A stretch of DNA of 64,000 nucleotides from Bacteroidota bacterium. GTDB lineage: Bacteria; Bacteroidota; Bacteroidia; NS11-12g; UBA955. Made by a program: the position numbers and the translations under genes. Every line of letters begins with the position of its first letter. Position 1 is the first letter of the stretch. The stretch spans positions 362,254-426,253 of the forward strand of contig JAIYAW010000001.1 of NCBI GenBank assembly GCA_027488835.1, in the 5' to 3' direction. Below are positions 1-9,026 of the stretch, in pieces. The notes below the pieces were generated by a model. The model was not told the origin of the DNA and ran no database searches. It was given only the letters and a program-made list of their open reading frames with translations.

Positions 1-1280
1 GCATTTTTAACACTCATATGTTGAGCACTTAAATCAGTTGCATATAATACAACAGTTTCGCCATTTTTGTCAGTTTGATTTATTTTGCAATGATCAATCC
101 ATTCTTGAATGGTATATAATTTGCCTTCAGTATTTTTCACTAAACAGAAGTCTTTCATTCTTTCAGCAAATTTCTCATCTGAAAGCATGCCATATTTTGC
201 AATAAGGTCTAAATATTCCCATTTATTTTCATAATCAGTTCTATCTAAATTGAAAATTTCCTGAAGTTTGTCGCTCACTTTTTTAGAAATGTGAGAAGTG
301 ATTTTCTTTACATTTAAATCGCTTTGCAAAGCACTTCTGCTCACATTCAAAGGAATATCTGGAGAATCAATTACACCTTGGAGCAGCACCAAGTATTCTG
401 GTAAAACATCTTTTACATCTTCTGTAACGAAAACTTGGTTGCAATAAAGTTGAACCCTATCTTTTCTGTTATCTAAAGCTTGATTAATTTTAGGAAAATA
501 CAAAACGCCGGTTAAATTGAATGGATAATCGGTATTGATATGTATTTGAAACAATGGAGCTTCCTGCATTGGATAAAGTTCTTGGTAGAAATTCTTGTAA
601 TCTTCATCCGTTAATTCTCCTGGTTTTTTAGTCCAAATAGGATTGGTATTGTTTACCACTTCGCCCTCAAACTCAACAGGAATTGGAAGGAAACGACAAT
701 ATTTACGCAATAGTTCTTTTACTTTCCATTGAGATAAATATACTTCCGCATCTTCATCTGTTAGATGCAAAATGATATCTGTCCCGCGTTTTTTGCGTTT
801 TCCTTTGTCTAATGTGTAGGAAGTTGATCCATCACAATTCCATTCAACTGCTTCTGAACCTTTTTGGAATGATTTGGTTTGAATGGTCACATTTTTTGCA
901 ACCATAAATGCGGAATAAAATCCCAAGCCAAAATGACCAATCATTTGATCTGGTTCTTTGTCCTTCCATTTTTCAACGAATTCTGTAGCCCCTGAAAAAG
1001 CCAATTGAGTAATATACTTCTCAACTTCTTCTTCTGTCATTCCAATACCGCTATCGGAAATGGTAATGGTTTTTTTCTTCTCGTCAATTTTAACCTCAAC
1101 TTTACAATTGTTGATATCATCATCAAATTCACCAACCCTAGAAAGTGTAGAAAGTTTTTTTGTTGCGTCAACTGCATTACTTACCAATTCTCTTAAAAAA
1201 ATCTCTTGATCTGTATAGAGAAACTTTTTAATTATTGGAAAAATGTTTTCTGATTGTACTGATATTTGTCCGGTTTTCAT
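1..1280 (-). CDS. htpG: Molecular chaperone HtpG (Hsp90), N-terminal part, cut by window edge
   Basis: ATP-dependent cytosolic chaperone of the Hsp90 family. The ATG is at 1280 and about 426 residues lie in the window; the C-terminus is beyond base 1. The GHKL ATPase domain is plain: E31, N35 and D38 of the RELVSNAVDA motif, DSGIGM at residues 76-81, and the nucleotide lid motif GHFGLGFYS at 115-123. The reading frame stays open to the window edge. I see no clean TAnnTTTG box in the 160 bp upstream, so its promoter is unassigned. It is divergent from recX. The family assignment is secure; only the 3' part is missing. Confidence 0.97.
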   Translation of the reverse strand, partial: MKTGQISVQSENIFPIIKKFLYTDQEIFLRELVSNAVDATKKLSTLSRVGEFDDDINNCKVEVKIDEKKKTITISDSGIGMTEEEVEKYITQLAFSGATEFVEKWKDKEPDQMIGHFGLGFYSAFMVAKNVTIQTKSFQKGSEAVEWNCDGSTSYTLDKGKRKKRGTDIILHLTDEDAEVYLSQWKVKELLRKYCRFLPIPVEFEGEVVNNTNPIWTKKPGELTDEDYKNFYQELYPMQEAPLFQIHINTDYPFNLTGVLYFPKINQALDNRKDRVQLYCNQVFVTEDVKDVLPEYLVLLQGVIDSPDIPLNVSRSALQSDLNVKKITSHISKKVSDKLQEIFNLDRTDYENKWEYLDLIAKYGMLSDEKFAERMKDFCLVKNTEGKLYTIQEWIDHCKINQTDKNGETVVLYATDLSAQHMSVKN

Positions 1281-1428
1281 AACTAATGTTAAACTATCAA
1301 TCTGTATTCCAAACTAGATTGGCTGAAAAATTGTCAGTATGATAGCATTAGTTTTGCGTTTTTTGTCATATTTGAAGAATTTTTTTGCATTTATTAATGG
1401 ACAAGGTGTATCTAATTTGTTTCCTTGT

Positions 1429-1436
1429 TAATTTTG
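1429..1436 (+). promoter_or_regulatory. -7 promoter box TAATTTTG of recX
   Basis: Exact TAnnTTTG match ending 9 nt before ATG 1446 and 3 nt before the alternative TTG at 1440. It favours a very short or absent leader. No good -33 TTG is visible at the usual distance. Confidence 0.55.
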
Positions 1437-1445
1437 TGATTGAGC

Positions 1446-1925
1446 ATGAGTTTTCAAAAGCCAAATAAAGTAAGTTCAAAGACGGAAGCGCTTAAAAAGC
1501 TTGAGAAATATTGCGCGTATCAGGAACGGAGTCACAAACAAGTTTTTCAAAAGTGTAGAGACTATGGATTAACTGAAGATGAAGCGAATCAAATTTTAAT
1601 TGAGTTAATTTCCAGTAATTTTTTAAATGAACAGCGATTTGCAGAAGCTTATGTGAAGGGGAAATTCAAAATTAAATCTTGGGGGAAGCAGAAAATTATT
1701 CAGGGATTAAATACAGCTGGGGTTAGTAGGAAGCTGATAGAAAATACGGTTGAAGAAATAGACCCAAAAGCGTATAAAGAAACCTTAATTCATCTTGCCA
1801 ACAAAAAAAGAGCTACATTAAAAACCGGCACTGAATTTGAAAAAGCGATTAAAATTCAGAGATACCTGTTATCAAAGGGATACAAGTATGATGAAATTTC
1901 GGAAGCTTTAAAGCTTCAAGATTAA
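1446..1925 (+). CDS. recX: Regulatory protein RecX
   Basis: RecX-family protein, about 159 residues and nearly all alpha-helical. RecX proteins bind RecA filaments and modulate recombination and SOS induction. The characteristic sequence is present: an N-terminal tandem helical repeat containing SHKQVFQKCRDYGL, then LISSNFLNEQRFAEAYVKGK and KIKSWGKQKIIQGL in the middle repeat. ATG 1446 is chosen, although a TTG six bases upstream is in frame and also possible; the promoter box sits just before both. recA is not adjacent. It converges tightly on the secreted-protein gene ending at 1927. Length and motifs fit the family. Confidence 0.88.
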   Translation: MSFQKPNKVSSKTEALKKLEKYCAYQERSHKQVFQKCRDYGLTEDEANQILIELISSNFLNEQRFAEAYVKGKFKIKSWGKQKIIQGLNTAGVSRKLIENTVEEIDPKAYKETLIHLANKKRATLKTGTEFEKAIKIQRYLLSKGYKYDEISEALKLQD

Positions 1926-1926
1926 T

Positions 1927-2811
1927 TTATTTCCAAACATTTGAAGGGTCCATTGACCATTCATTTACTTTCATGGTGACGTCGTAAGGTTCCATCTTGC
2001 CATTCATCATGATTTCGCCTTTTAATTTTATTTCACCTTTAAAACGATGTATTCTATTATTTCTTGGGTCAACATGAACAAATGCTGTAATGGTACCATT
2101 TAAATTTACCATTTTATTAGAATTTAATGCAGTAACTATACCATTTACATTTACATTTCCTGTTAAATTTAATCGAGCGACATCGATTTCAGGCAGGGTT
2201 TTTTCATTATTTTCTATTTTGATTTTCTCCATTTTTTCAAATGTGAGTTGCGTAGATATTTTTTTGGTTAAAGGAAAACAAAACTGAGTGTCTGTCCAAA
2301 CATCTCCAATATTTCTTGGTAAATCTGTATGTAAAAAGTAAGTACATTGGTAACCTGGGTCTAAAATTTGCAAATTACCATTTTCCATTGCATCCATATA
2401 TATTTTTTTACCGTCCCACTCGATTGCTTCTCCTTTGCTGTTATAATTTGCGCGGTAAGCGTAAACTGTAAAATCTTCTATCGGGTTGCCTAAATCAATT
2501 GGATTACCATCTACAGTTTTTACACCAAAAATTTCAGTGAAGGTAAATTCCACATGTTGCTTTCCTTTTTGTTCTGCTTGGGTTGTTGTTTCATCTTGTC
2601 GATATCCTGGCTTTAAAACATAAGCTTTTCCAACAGAACGCATATTTGTAGAAATTTCATTGGGTTTTGAAGCAGTAGTTAAGTATGTTGTTTTGATGCG
2701 TTGTTCTCTTTTAAAAACACCTTCAGGATAAAATCCTGGCATCGGTTTAATTTGAGCAAAAATATTTAAACTTAAAAAAAATGAAAGGGTTGAAATAAAA
2801 ATAGTTTTCAT
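1927..2811 (-). CDS. Secreted protein of unknown function, paralogue of its upstream neighbour
   Basis: 294 residues with a signal peptide (MKTIF...LNIFAQ, cleavage near residue 20), so it is exported to the periplasm or beyond. The mature part starts with an xPGFYPEG motif and has a beta-strand pattern ending in a repeated hydrophobic/glycine strand (FKGEIKLKGEIMMNGKM). I recognise no enzyme motif. The neighbour at 2814 shares the layout: signal peptide, then KxGFYP, then a C-terminal strand NINLEGRMEMN. The two are therefore likely tandem duplicates. The gap to the upstream gene is 2 nt, so they should be co-transcribed. Function is unknown; a lipid- or envelope-associated beta-barrel or sandwich is only a guess. 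Confidence 0.75.
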   Translation of the reverse strand: MKTIFISTLSFFLSLNIFAQIKPMPGFYPEGVFKREQRIKTTYLTTASKPNEISTNMRSVGKAYVLKPGYRQDETTTQAEQKGKQHVEFTFTEIFGVKTVDGNPIDLGNPIEDFTVYAYRANYNSKGEAIEWDGKKIYMDAMENGNLQILDPGYQCTYFLHTDLPRNIGDVWTDTQFCFPLTKKISTQLTFEKMEKIKIENNEKTLPEIDVARLNLTGNVNVNGIVTALNSNKMVNLNGTITAFVHVDPRNNRIHRFKGEIKLKGEIMMNGKMEPYDVTMKVNEWSMDPSNVWK

Positions 2812-2813
2812 GA

Positions 2814-3602
2814 TTATTTTATAATTGAGTCGTTAAAAGTTGAGATAATATTCACAGGTATTTCTTGGGTATTCATTTCCATTCGTCCTTCAAGATTGAT
2901 ATTTCCATTCGTCGAAATAATATAGTTTGTTTTGGTATCGATGTTCATGGTTCCTGACATTTTGCCCAATAAATCACTGTGAACAATAATGCCATTTTGA
3001 TTCATATCGCTTTGAACGGTCATTGTTGTTGTGAAATTTAATATTGCATTTCCATTTTCATTACGATCAAAAGTATATTGGGTAATCATGATATTGGCTC
3101 CATCAATATTACTATCTAGCCAACTATCACCAATATTTTTAATTGATTTTATATTTAAAAACTGAGTGAATGTTTTGCTCACCTGGAAGCTCCCGCTATA
3201 AGATTGTTCCATTTGTTTAAGCAATTCAGGACTTCCAGAAATTGAATTTATTACACCACTATTGTTTGTAGTTAGAACGATGGGGGTGAAAGTTTTTGAA
3301 GCATCGGGAATAGTTTGTTTTTTACCCATTACTTCAATATCGCCCTCTATTTTATTAAAGGTAATAGATATTTTTTGACTATCAGAGACTGGATTTTGAA
3401 TATTGATTGTTGAATACATATCCATATTTGTTACCATAGTCATTTCTTGACCTTGCATCATCATTTTATTTTTAGCAAGTTGTGTCATTTTTCGCTTTGT
3501 TTTTTGAATTGGATAAAATCCTTTTTTGGGACTCAAATTTTGACCCAAAGTAAATCCGCAAACGAGAATGAATGCTAAAAAACTGAAAATCGTCTTTTTC
3601 AT
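2814..3602 (-). CDS. Secreted protein of unknown function, first gene of a paralogous pair
   Basis: 262 residues with a clear signal peptide (MKKTIFSFLAFILVCGFTLGQ). The mature protein begins near the KKGFYP motif that also opens the protein encoded at 1927-2811. It is rich in Met, Ser, Thr and Asn and alternates polar and hydrophobic residues, as in extended beta structure. No catalytic signature is visible. A TATATTTG box lies 6 nt before the ATG, so this gene probably starts a two-gene transcript. It is conserved in style with Bacteroidota periplasmic proteins but not assignable by eye. Confidence 0.75.
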   Translation of the reverse strand: MKKTIFSFLAFILVCGFTLGQNLSPKKGFYPIQKTKRKMTQLAKNKMMMQGQEMTMVTNMDMYSTINIQNPVSDSQKISITFNKIEGDIEVMGKKQTIPDASKTFTPIVLTTNNSGVINSISGSPELLKQMEQSYSGSFQVSKTFTQFLNIKSIKNIGDSWLDSNIDGANIMITQYTFDRNENGNAILNFTTTMTVQSDMNQNGIIVHSDLLGKMSGTMNIDTKTNYIISTNGNINLEGRMEMNTQEIPVNIISTFNDSIIK

Positions 3603-3608
3603 ATGTTA

Positions 3609-3616
3609 CAAATATA
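3609..3616 (-). promoter_or_regulatory. -7 promoter box TATATTTG for the secreted-protein pair
   Basis: Exact TAnnTTTG match on the minus strand, ending 6 nt before the ATG at 3602. It implies a leader of only a few bases. No clear -33 TTG is seen. Confidence 0.6.
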
Positions 3617-3682
3617 ACGAATAGATAAATTGCGCGTGTGAATATCGGTTAATCACTAAAATTAATTGATTAATTAAACCAT

Positions 3683-4711
3683 TTAAATAAAGAACTTCTT
3701 GTCCATATTTAACCATTCGAGTGCAGAATCACCGAGAAGTATTTCTTTGGTTTTATGATCGAATTTGCTAGATTTTATTAATTCACCTGGATTATCTTCA
3801 CCAAGAGGGAAGGGGTAGTCGGTACCTAAAGATACCCGGTTTGCACCAACCAAATCAACAACAATTTCTAACATTTTTGGATCATGCACCAAGCTATCTA
3901 ACCAGAATTGACCTAAATATTTTTTGGGATTATGAATATTATCTACAGCAACCAAATCAGGACGAGCTTGCCATCCGTGTTCAATCCTACCAATAGTTGC
4001 TGGAAATGCACCACCACCATGTGCAAAAGCAACTCTTAGTTGTGGTAATCGCTCGAATATCCCTCCAAAAATCATACTACAAATGGCTAGTGATGTTTCT
4101 GCTGGCATTCCAACCAACCATGGCAACCAGTATTTTGGCATTTTTGTTTTGGCACTCCACCACCATGGGTGAACAAATAAGGCCATATCCAATTCTTGCA
4201 TGGCCTCAAAAATCGGGAATAAAGCTGGTTCATTTAAGTTCCAATCATTGATATGTGATCCAATTTGAATTCCTTTTAAACCAATTTCTTTGCATCTTCG
4301 GAGCTCTTTAATTGCCATATCGGCATGTTGCATGGGTAATGTTCCTAGACCAACAAAGCGTTTTGGAAATAAATTACACACTTCTGCTATGTGGTCATTT
4401 AAATATTTTGAGATTTCAAGTGTATGTTTTGGCTCAGCCCAATAACTAAACATAACAGGAATAGTACTGATAACTTGCACATCAACATGGTGGTGACCAC
4501 AGTCTTTTAAACGAGCTTCAGGATCCCAACAATTGCTTTCAATTTCCCTGAAAAATTCACCATCCATTATCATGTTGGCGCAACAAGGTTTGTGATGCTC
4601 TAGGGTAATGAATTCTCCATAACCAAATTTCTTTTTCCATTGAGGCAAATCAGATGGAATAATATGGGTATGTATATCAACAGTAAAAAATCGATTATCA
4701 GCAAATTGCAT
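3683..4711 (-). CDS. ACMSD-family amidohydrolase (aminocarboxymuconate-semialdehyde decarboxylase)
   Basis: 342 residues of the metal-dependent amidohydrolase superfamily, ACMSD branch. These enzymes decarboxylate 2-amino-3-carboxymuconate 6-semialdehyde in tryptophan/kynurenine or 2-nitrobenzoate catabolism. All expected metal and catalytic residues are present with family spacing: H14 and H16 (VDIHTHIIP), H181 (FVHPWWW), H231 (AFAHGGGAFP) and D298 (LGTDYPFP). The sequence AFAHGGGAFPATIGR is typical of true ACMSD rather than of generic amidohydrolases. No other kynurenine-pathway gene is nearby; the divergent neighbour is an amino-acid permease. A TATTTTTG box ends 4 nt before the ATG, suggesting a leaderless mRNA. 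Confidence 0.9.
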   Translation of the reverse strand: MQFADNRFFTVDIHTHIIPSDLPQWKKKFGYGEFITLEHHKPCCANMIMDGEFFREIESNCWDPEARLKDCGHHHVDVQVISTIPVMFSYWAEPKHTLEISKYLNDHIAEVCNLFPKRFVGLGTLPMQHADMAIKELRRCKEIGLKGIQIGSHINDWNLNEPALFPIFEAMQELDMALFVHPWWWSAKTKMPKYWLPWLVGMPAETSLAICSMIFGGIFERLPQLRVAFAHGGGAFPATIGRIEHGWQARPDLVAVDNIHNPKKYLGQFWLDSLVHDPKMLEIVVDLVGANRVSLGTDYPFPLGEDNPGELIKSSKFDHKTKEILLGDSALEWLNMDKKFFI

Positions 4712-4715
4712 TCAG

Positions 4716-4723
4716 CAAAAATA
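4716..4723 (-). promoter_or_regulatory. -7 promoter box TATTTTTG of the ACMSD gene
   Basis: Exact TAnnTTTG match on the minus strand, 4 nt from the ATG at 4711. Transcription would begin at or next to the start codon. Confidence 0.55.
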
Positions 4724-4807
4724 ATGTCAATAAAAGTTTGGAACAATGAAATATTTTGTTGAGTTGCAAAAAGAATGCATTAAATGGTGTTTTTTTGAAG
4801 GAAATTT

Positions 4808-6121
4808 ATGGCGATACGCAAAATTGATTTCTGGGGAGCAACAAGTATGGTTGTTGCCAATATGGTGGGCACAGGTGTTTTTACAAGTTTGGGTTTCCAA
4901 TTATTTGATATTCATTCCGGATTTTCAATTATCATGATTTGGTTAGTTGGTGGGATATTGGCATTATTGGGAGCATTTTGTTATGCAGAGGTTTCTAGCC
5001 GTTTGCCGGAAGATGGTGGTGAATTCTATTTTTTAACTAAGATATACCACCCGGCAATAGGATATATGGCAGGTTTTGTAAGTAGCACTGTGGGTTTTGC
5101 AGCGCCAATTGCAGGTGCTTCCTTGGCTTTGGGTGCTTATGTTCACGGATTTTATGGTGCTGTAAATGAAAAATTATTGGCGGTTTGTGTAATTATAATT
5201 ATTTCTCTCATACACATTTATAGCATGAAATTGGGATTGCTGTTTCAGAAGATTTCTACTTTAGCCAAGGTGCTAATCATTCTAATTTTTGTTTCTTTTG
5301 GATATTATTTGTCACCCGTTGCTATTTCATTTGCCCCAACGAATGCGGCATGGAATGAAATGTTCCAAGGTGGAACCATTTCACCTGCCTTTGCCATTAG
5401 TTTGGTTTGGGTATCTTTTGCATACAGTGGTTGGAATGCAAGTTCATATATAGCGGGAAGTATTGAAAAACCTGAGAAAAACTTATCTAAAAGTATACTT
5501 TTGGGAACGTCAATTGTAATTGTCATGTATGTTCTTTTAAACTCTGTCTTTTTGCTTTCTACCCCAATGAGTGAATTGATGGGCAATAAAGAAATAGGTT
5601 TAATTGCAGCTAAATCTTTATTGGGTAATTCACTTGGCAATGTAATGGGAGGAATTATAAGTTTATTATTAATTTCGACAATCAGTTCTATGATTTTTAC
5701 CGGGCCTAGGGTCATGAAATCTATGTTTTCGAGAATTCCAAAATTAAATTTCTTGGGCAAATCTGCGAAAGATGGAACACCGAGAGTTGCAATAATTGCA
5801 CAGAGTATTTTGAGTTTAATATTGATGTTTACAATGAATTTTGAATCATTGATTTACTATGTTGCATTCACATTGTCATTATTTACTTTATTAACGGTTT
5901 TTGGACTCTTTGTGTTGAGATATAAGCAAGGAAAACCATCAGGATACAAGGCTTGGGGGTATCCACTTACGCCAAGTATTTTTCTTGTAATGACAAGTGG
6001 GGTGGCTTATTATTTTATCAAAGACAAGCCAATTGAAAGTGTTTTGGGATTGAGCACTTCTGCATTGGGATTGATGTTTTATTTTCTATTTGCTAGAAAA
6101 CAATCAAATTCAATAAATTGA
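4808..6121 (+). CDS. APC-family amino acid permease
   Basis: 437 residues, very hydrophobic, with about 12 predicted membrane segments. The first helix carries the unwound substrate-site motif of the APC superfamily (MVGTGVFTSLG, residues about 18-28), and FCYAEVSSRLPEDGGEF follows helix 2. It is likely an inner-membrane importer or exchanger of amino acids; the substrate cannot be told from sequence. The ATG at 4808 is preceded by a purine-rich stretch (GAAGGAA) that could act as a weak ribosome site. It is divergent from the ACMSD gene, which might hint at a shared amino-acid-catabolism role, but that is inference. It ends one base before the convergent MFS gene. Confidence 0.9.
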   Translation: MAIRKIDFWGATSMVVANMVGTGVFTSLGFQLFDIHSGFSIIMIWLVGGILALLGAFCYAEVSSRLPEDGGEFYFLTKIYHPAIGYMAGFVSSTVGFAAPIAGASLALGAYVHGFYGAVNEKLLAVCVIIIISLIHIYSMKLGLLFQKISTLAKVLIILIFVSFGYYLSPVAISFAPTNAAWNEMFQGGTISPAFAISLVWVSFAYSGWNASSYIAGSIEKPEKNLSKSILLGTSIVIVMYVLLNSVFLLSTPMSELMGNKEIGLIAAKSLLGNSLGNVMGGIISLLLISTISSMIFTGPRVMKSMFSRIPKLNFLGKSAKDGTPRVAIIAQSILSLILMFTMNFESLIYYVAFTLSLFTLLTVFGLFVLRYKQGKPSGYKAWGYPLTPSIFLVMTSGVAYYFIKDKPIESVLGLSTSALGLMFYFLFARKQSNSIN

Positions 6122-7474
6122 TTATTTAGTCTCAGATGTTATTCTAGTAGTTAGAATTGCTGCAATTATGAGTAAAACTCCACCGCACATAACCCCGTAA
6201 ATTTGATTATTGTGAAGGATGTTTTTCATGAAATCGCCGAAGAATAATGCGGCAATTATTTCTGGCAATACAATAAAGAAATTGAAAATACCCATATAGA
6301 TGCCAATTTTATTTTCGGGTAAACAACCGCTTAGCATGCTGTAAGGCATTGACAAAATACTGCTCCATGCAATTCCAACGCAGGCCATAACTCCATAAAG
6401 CCCAAAAATACTGTCTTTGTCAACGAAATTAATTGACAGTAAACCAATTCCACCGATTAGTAAACACAACATATGCGTGTATTTGTTTGTCAATTTAGAT
6501 GCCAAAAAGGGTATTAAAAATGCAAATAAGAATGTAATGATATTTTGAAAAGAATAGGTTAATCCTGCAAATTCAGTTCCTCTTGTATACATGAGTTTGT
6601 TTTGGTCAACAATAGATATCCAATCTTTTACAATTACAGTAGATGAACCATCGGCAGAACCTCCATAAATAAAATTACCGACAGCTGGGGTATAGTAAAA
6701 CCACATTAAAAACAATCCTGGCCATGTTAAGAATTGAACCATTGCCAACTGTTTCATACGTTTTGGCATTTTTAAAATGGCATCTAAAATTTCTGTGAAT
6801 CCGTTTATAAATCCACTTTTTTTATTTTTTAATTCTTCTATTTCTTCTTGTGTTGGGGGATATTCTTTGGTTGTAAATACGGTATACAAAACAAATGTTA
6901 TGAACGCCGCGGCTCCAATATAAAAACTTATTTTGACGTTGTAGGGAATTTGACCTTTGTCTGAAACATTTGTAACTCCGAACCAATGAGATAATATCCA
7001 AGGCAAAGAACTTGCAACCACGCTACCCAAACCAATGAATAAACTTTGCATGGAAAAGCCCAATGTTCTTTGTTCTTCTGGTAATTTATCAGCAACAAAC
7101 GCCCTAAATGGTTCCATTGAGATGTTAATGGAAGAATCTAAAATCCATAATAAACCAGCTGCCATCCATAGTTGTGGTGAATTAGGCATAATAACTAATG
7201 CAATAGAACTTAATATTGCCCCAAATAAAAAATAGGGTCTTCTACGGCCTAGTATAGGGTGCCATGTTTTATCACTTAAGTAGCCAATAATGGGTTGTAC
7301 CAATAATCCAGTTAGGGGAGCCGCTAACCATAAAAATGGCAACTTATCTGGCTCAGCACCTAAATATTCGTAAATTGAACTCATGTTGGCCATTTGTAAT
7401 GCCCAACCGAATTGGATTCCCATGAATCCAATGCTCATATTTACGATTTGAATAATTGATAAACGTGGCTTCAT
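6122..7474 (-). CDS. SLC45/GPH-like MFS sugar transporter
   Basis: 450 residues, about 12 membrane helices. The N-terminus (SIGFMGIQFGWALQMANMS) and the loop GYLSDKTWHPILGRRRPYF (residues about 64-82, the D-x-x-x-x-x-x-G-R-R-R-P signature) place it with the sucrose/maltose-type SLC45 carriers. It probably carries disaccharides or maltodextrins across the inner membrane. It follows the GH13 amylase gene on the same strand with a 2-nt gap, so the two should form one transcript: amylase releases oligosaccharides, carrier takes them up. This substrate link is inference from the context. Confidence 0.88.
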   Translation of the reverse strand: MKPRLSIIQIVNMSIGFMGIQFGWALQMANMSSIYEYLGAEPDKLPFLWLAAPLTGLLVQPIIGYLSDKTWHPILGRRRPYFLFGAILSSIALVIMPNSPQLWMAAGLLWILDSSINISMEPFRAFVADKLPEEQRTLGFSMQSLFIGLGSVVASSLPWILSHWFGVTNVSDKGQIPYNVKISFYIGAAAFITFVLYTVFTTKEYPPTQEEIEELKNKKSGFINGFTEILDAILKMPKRMKQLAMVQFLTWPGLFLMWFYYTPAVGNFIYGGSADGSSTVIVKDWISIVDQNKLMYTRGTEFAGLTYSFQNIITFLFAFLIPFLASKLTNKYTHMLCLLIGGIGLLSINFVDKDSIFGLYGVMACVGIAWSSILSMPYSMLSGCLPENKIGIYMGIFNFFIVLPEIIAALFFGDFMKNILHNNQIYGVMCGGVLLIIAAILTTRITSETK

Positions 7475-7476
7475 GA

Positions 7477-8871
7477 CTAGTTATTTACTGTAAATAAAAT
7501 ATATCCGAAACTTGGCAAAATAAATTCGCCGGTTTTATTCTCAAATTTACTGGATACATAAATGTCTTTTTCATTCGGAATATATCCCCCTAAATTTTTG
7601 AATGATTGGGTTTCTGTTGACATATTTGCAACCACGTAAATTGATTTCCCATCGGTGGTTCTTTCAAATACAACCAATGAACTTAAATCTTCTGAATTGT
7701 TTAAATTAATGAATTTTGTGGGTGCCCCGTATTTGCCATTGGCCAATGCAGGTTGATTGTGCTTTAATGCGTTCATCTTTCTATACCACCCATATAAAGT
7801 TGTATCGCCCCAAGTAATTGGATCTTTCTCAAAGAATTGTAATCTCTTTTTGTTGTTTGCTTCTTCACCACTGTAAATCAAGGGAATTGATTGCGGTAAA
7901 GTATAATTTAACACACTAAATAACTGCCATTTGTTTCCATATTTTTCTTCTACCGTTCCATTCCAAGAATTCTCATCGTGGTTGGTTAGGAAGTGCATTC
8001 GATAAACGTCTGATGGAGTTTCTTTGTAAGTTTTATGAATGTGGGTTTGAAAATCTTTGTATGTTTTTTTACCTAAAGCTATTTCTGAACTTAAACTGTG
8101 AAAGCTCCATGAGTAATTTGCATTAAAAGCGTTTGAAAAATATTCTTTTGGATTGGGATTGATATCATTTTGGGTTTCCATTTCTGCCAACATAAAAACG
8201 GGTTTTATTGTTTCCAACTCAGCTCTCGCATCTACCCAAAAATCTGCTGGAACTAAAAATGCCACATCGCATCTAAATCCATCAATGTCACATTCTTTTA
8301 CCCAAAATTTCAAAGATTCAATCATTGCTTTTCTTAAATCAACATTTGAATAATTTAATTTTGCAACGTCAGACCAATCATATTGGGTAATAATTTTTCC
8401 ACTACTGTCTTTTTCATACCACTCTGGGTGTTCTGTAATCCATGCATGATCCCAAGATGTGTGGTTTGCAACCCAGTCAATAATTACTTTTTGACCATGG
8501 TTGTGGGCTTCTTTAACCATTGCTTTAAAGTCATCTAGATTCCCAAATTCAGGATTAATAGCAGTATAGTTTTTAACGCTGTAGTAACTACCCAGTGTGC
8601 CTTTGCGATTTTTAATACCAATAGGATTAATTGGCATAATCCAGAGAATATCTGCTCCTAATTCTTTAATGCGGGGAATGTCTTTTGAAAAAGCTTTGAA
8701 TGTCCCTTCGACAGTGTGCTGACGCATATTTACTTCGTAAATAACTGATTGCTTGCTCCATTCTGGCGCATTTAAAGTAGTTTTAGAGATAGATTCATTG
8801 GTTGATTTGCATCCACCAATTGCGATGATTGCACTTAATAAAATAAGTTGTATGGTTTTGAAAATTTTCAT
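7477..8871 (-). CDS. GH13 alpha-amylase family lipoprotein
   Basis: 464 residues. The signal peptide has a lipobox with Cys21 (AIIAIGGC), so it is probably a lipoprotein of the periplasm or outer membrane. The GH13 barrel motifs are complete: region I DWVANHT (132-138), region II GFRCDVA (198-204) with nucleophile D202, acid/base E230 (MLAE), and region IV NHDEN (297-301) with D299. It hydrolyses or transfers alpha-glucans such as starch, glycogen or maltodextrins. A short C-terminal beta domain follows. It is co-directional with and just upstream of the SLC45-like transporter gene. A weak TATCTTGC sequence lies in the leader, but no perfect promoter box. Confidence 0.93.
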   Translation of the reverse strand: MKIFKTIQLILLSAIIAIGGCKSTNESISKTTLNAPEWSKQSVIYEVNMRQHTVEGTFKAFSKDIPRIKELGADILWIMPINPIGIKNRKGTLGSYYSVKNYTAINPEFGNLDDFKAMVKEAHNHGQKVIIDWVANHTSWDHAWITEHPEWYEKDSSGKIITQYDWSDVAKLNYSNVDLRKAMIESLKFWVKECDIDGFRCDVAFLVPADFWVDARAELETIKPVFMLAEMETQNDINPNPKEYFSNAFNANYSWSFHSLSSEIALGKKTYKDFQTHIHKTYKETPSDVYRMHFLTNHDENSWNGTVEEKYGNKWQLFSVLNYTLPQSIPLIYSGEEANNKKRLQFFEKDPITWGDTTLYGWYRKMNALKHNQPALANGKYGAPTKFINLNNSEDLSSLVVFERTTDGKSIYVVANMSTETQSFKNLGGYIPNEKDIYVSSKFENKTGEFILPSFGYILFTVNN

Positions 8872-9014
8872 TGTGTCAGTTTTACACTAAGTAGCGAGTT
8901 GCAAGATAGTAATTTCCTTTTTATCAGCCAAATTATTTGATTTTAGGTTGCGTTGAATCTTTGTGTTTGGCTATATATTTAATGATAGAATTATTTAGAG
9001 TAAAATTTACAAAG

Positions 9015-9022
9015 TATCTTTG
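9015..9022 (+). promoter_or_regulatory. -7 promoter box TATCTTTG of the YbjN-like gene
   Basis: Exact TAnnTTTG match ending 4 nt before the GTG at 9027. It supports GTG 9027 as the start over in-frame codons further upstream, because an mRNA from this promoter would exclude those. Confidence 0.6.
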
Positions 9023-9026
9023 TTTT

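Noticed and set aside
1005-1196. Open frame on the + strand
   Set aside because: Lies antisense inside htpG; composition follows the real gene.
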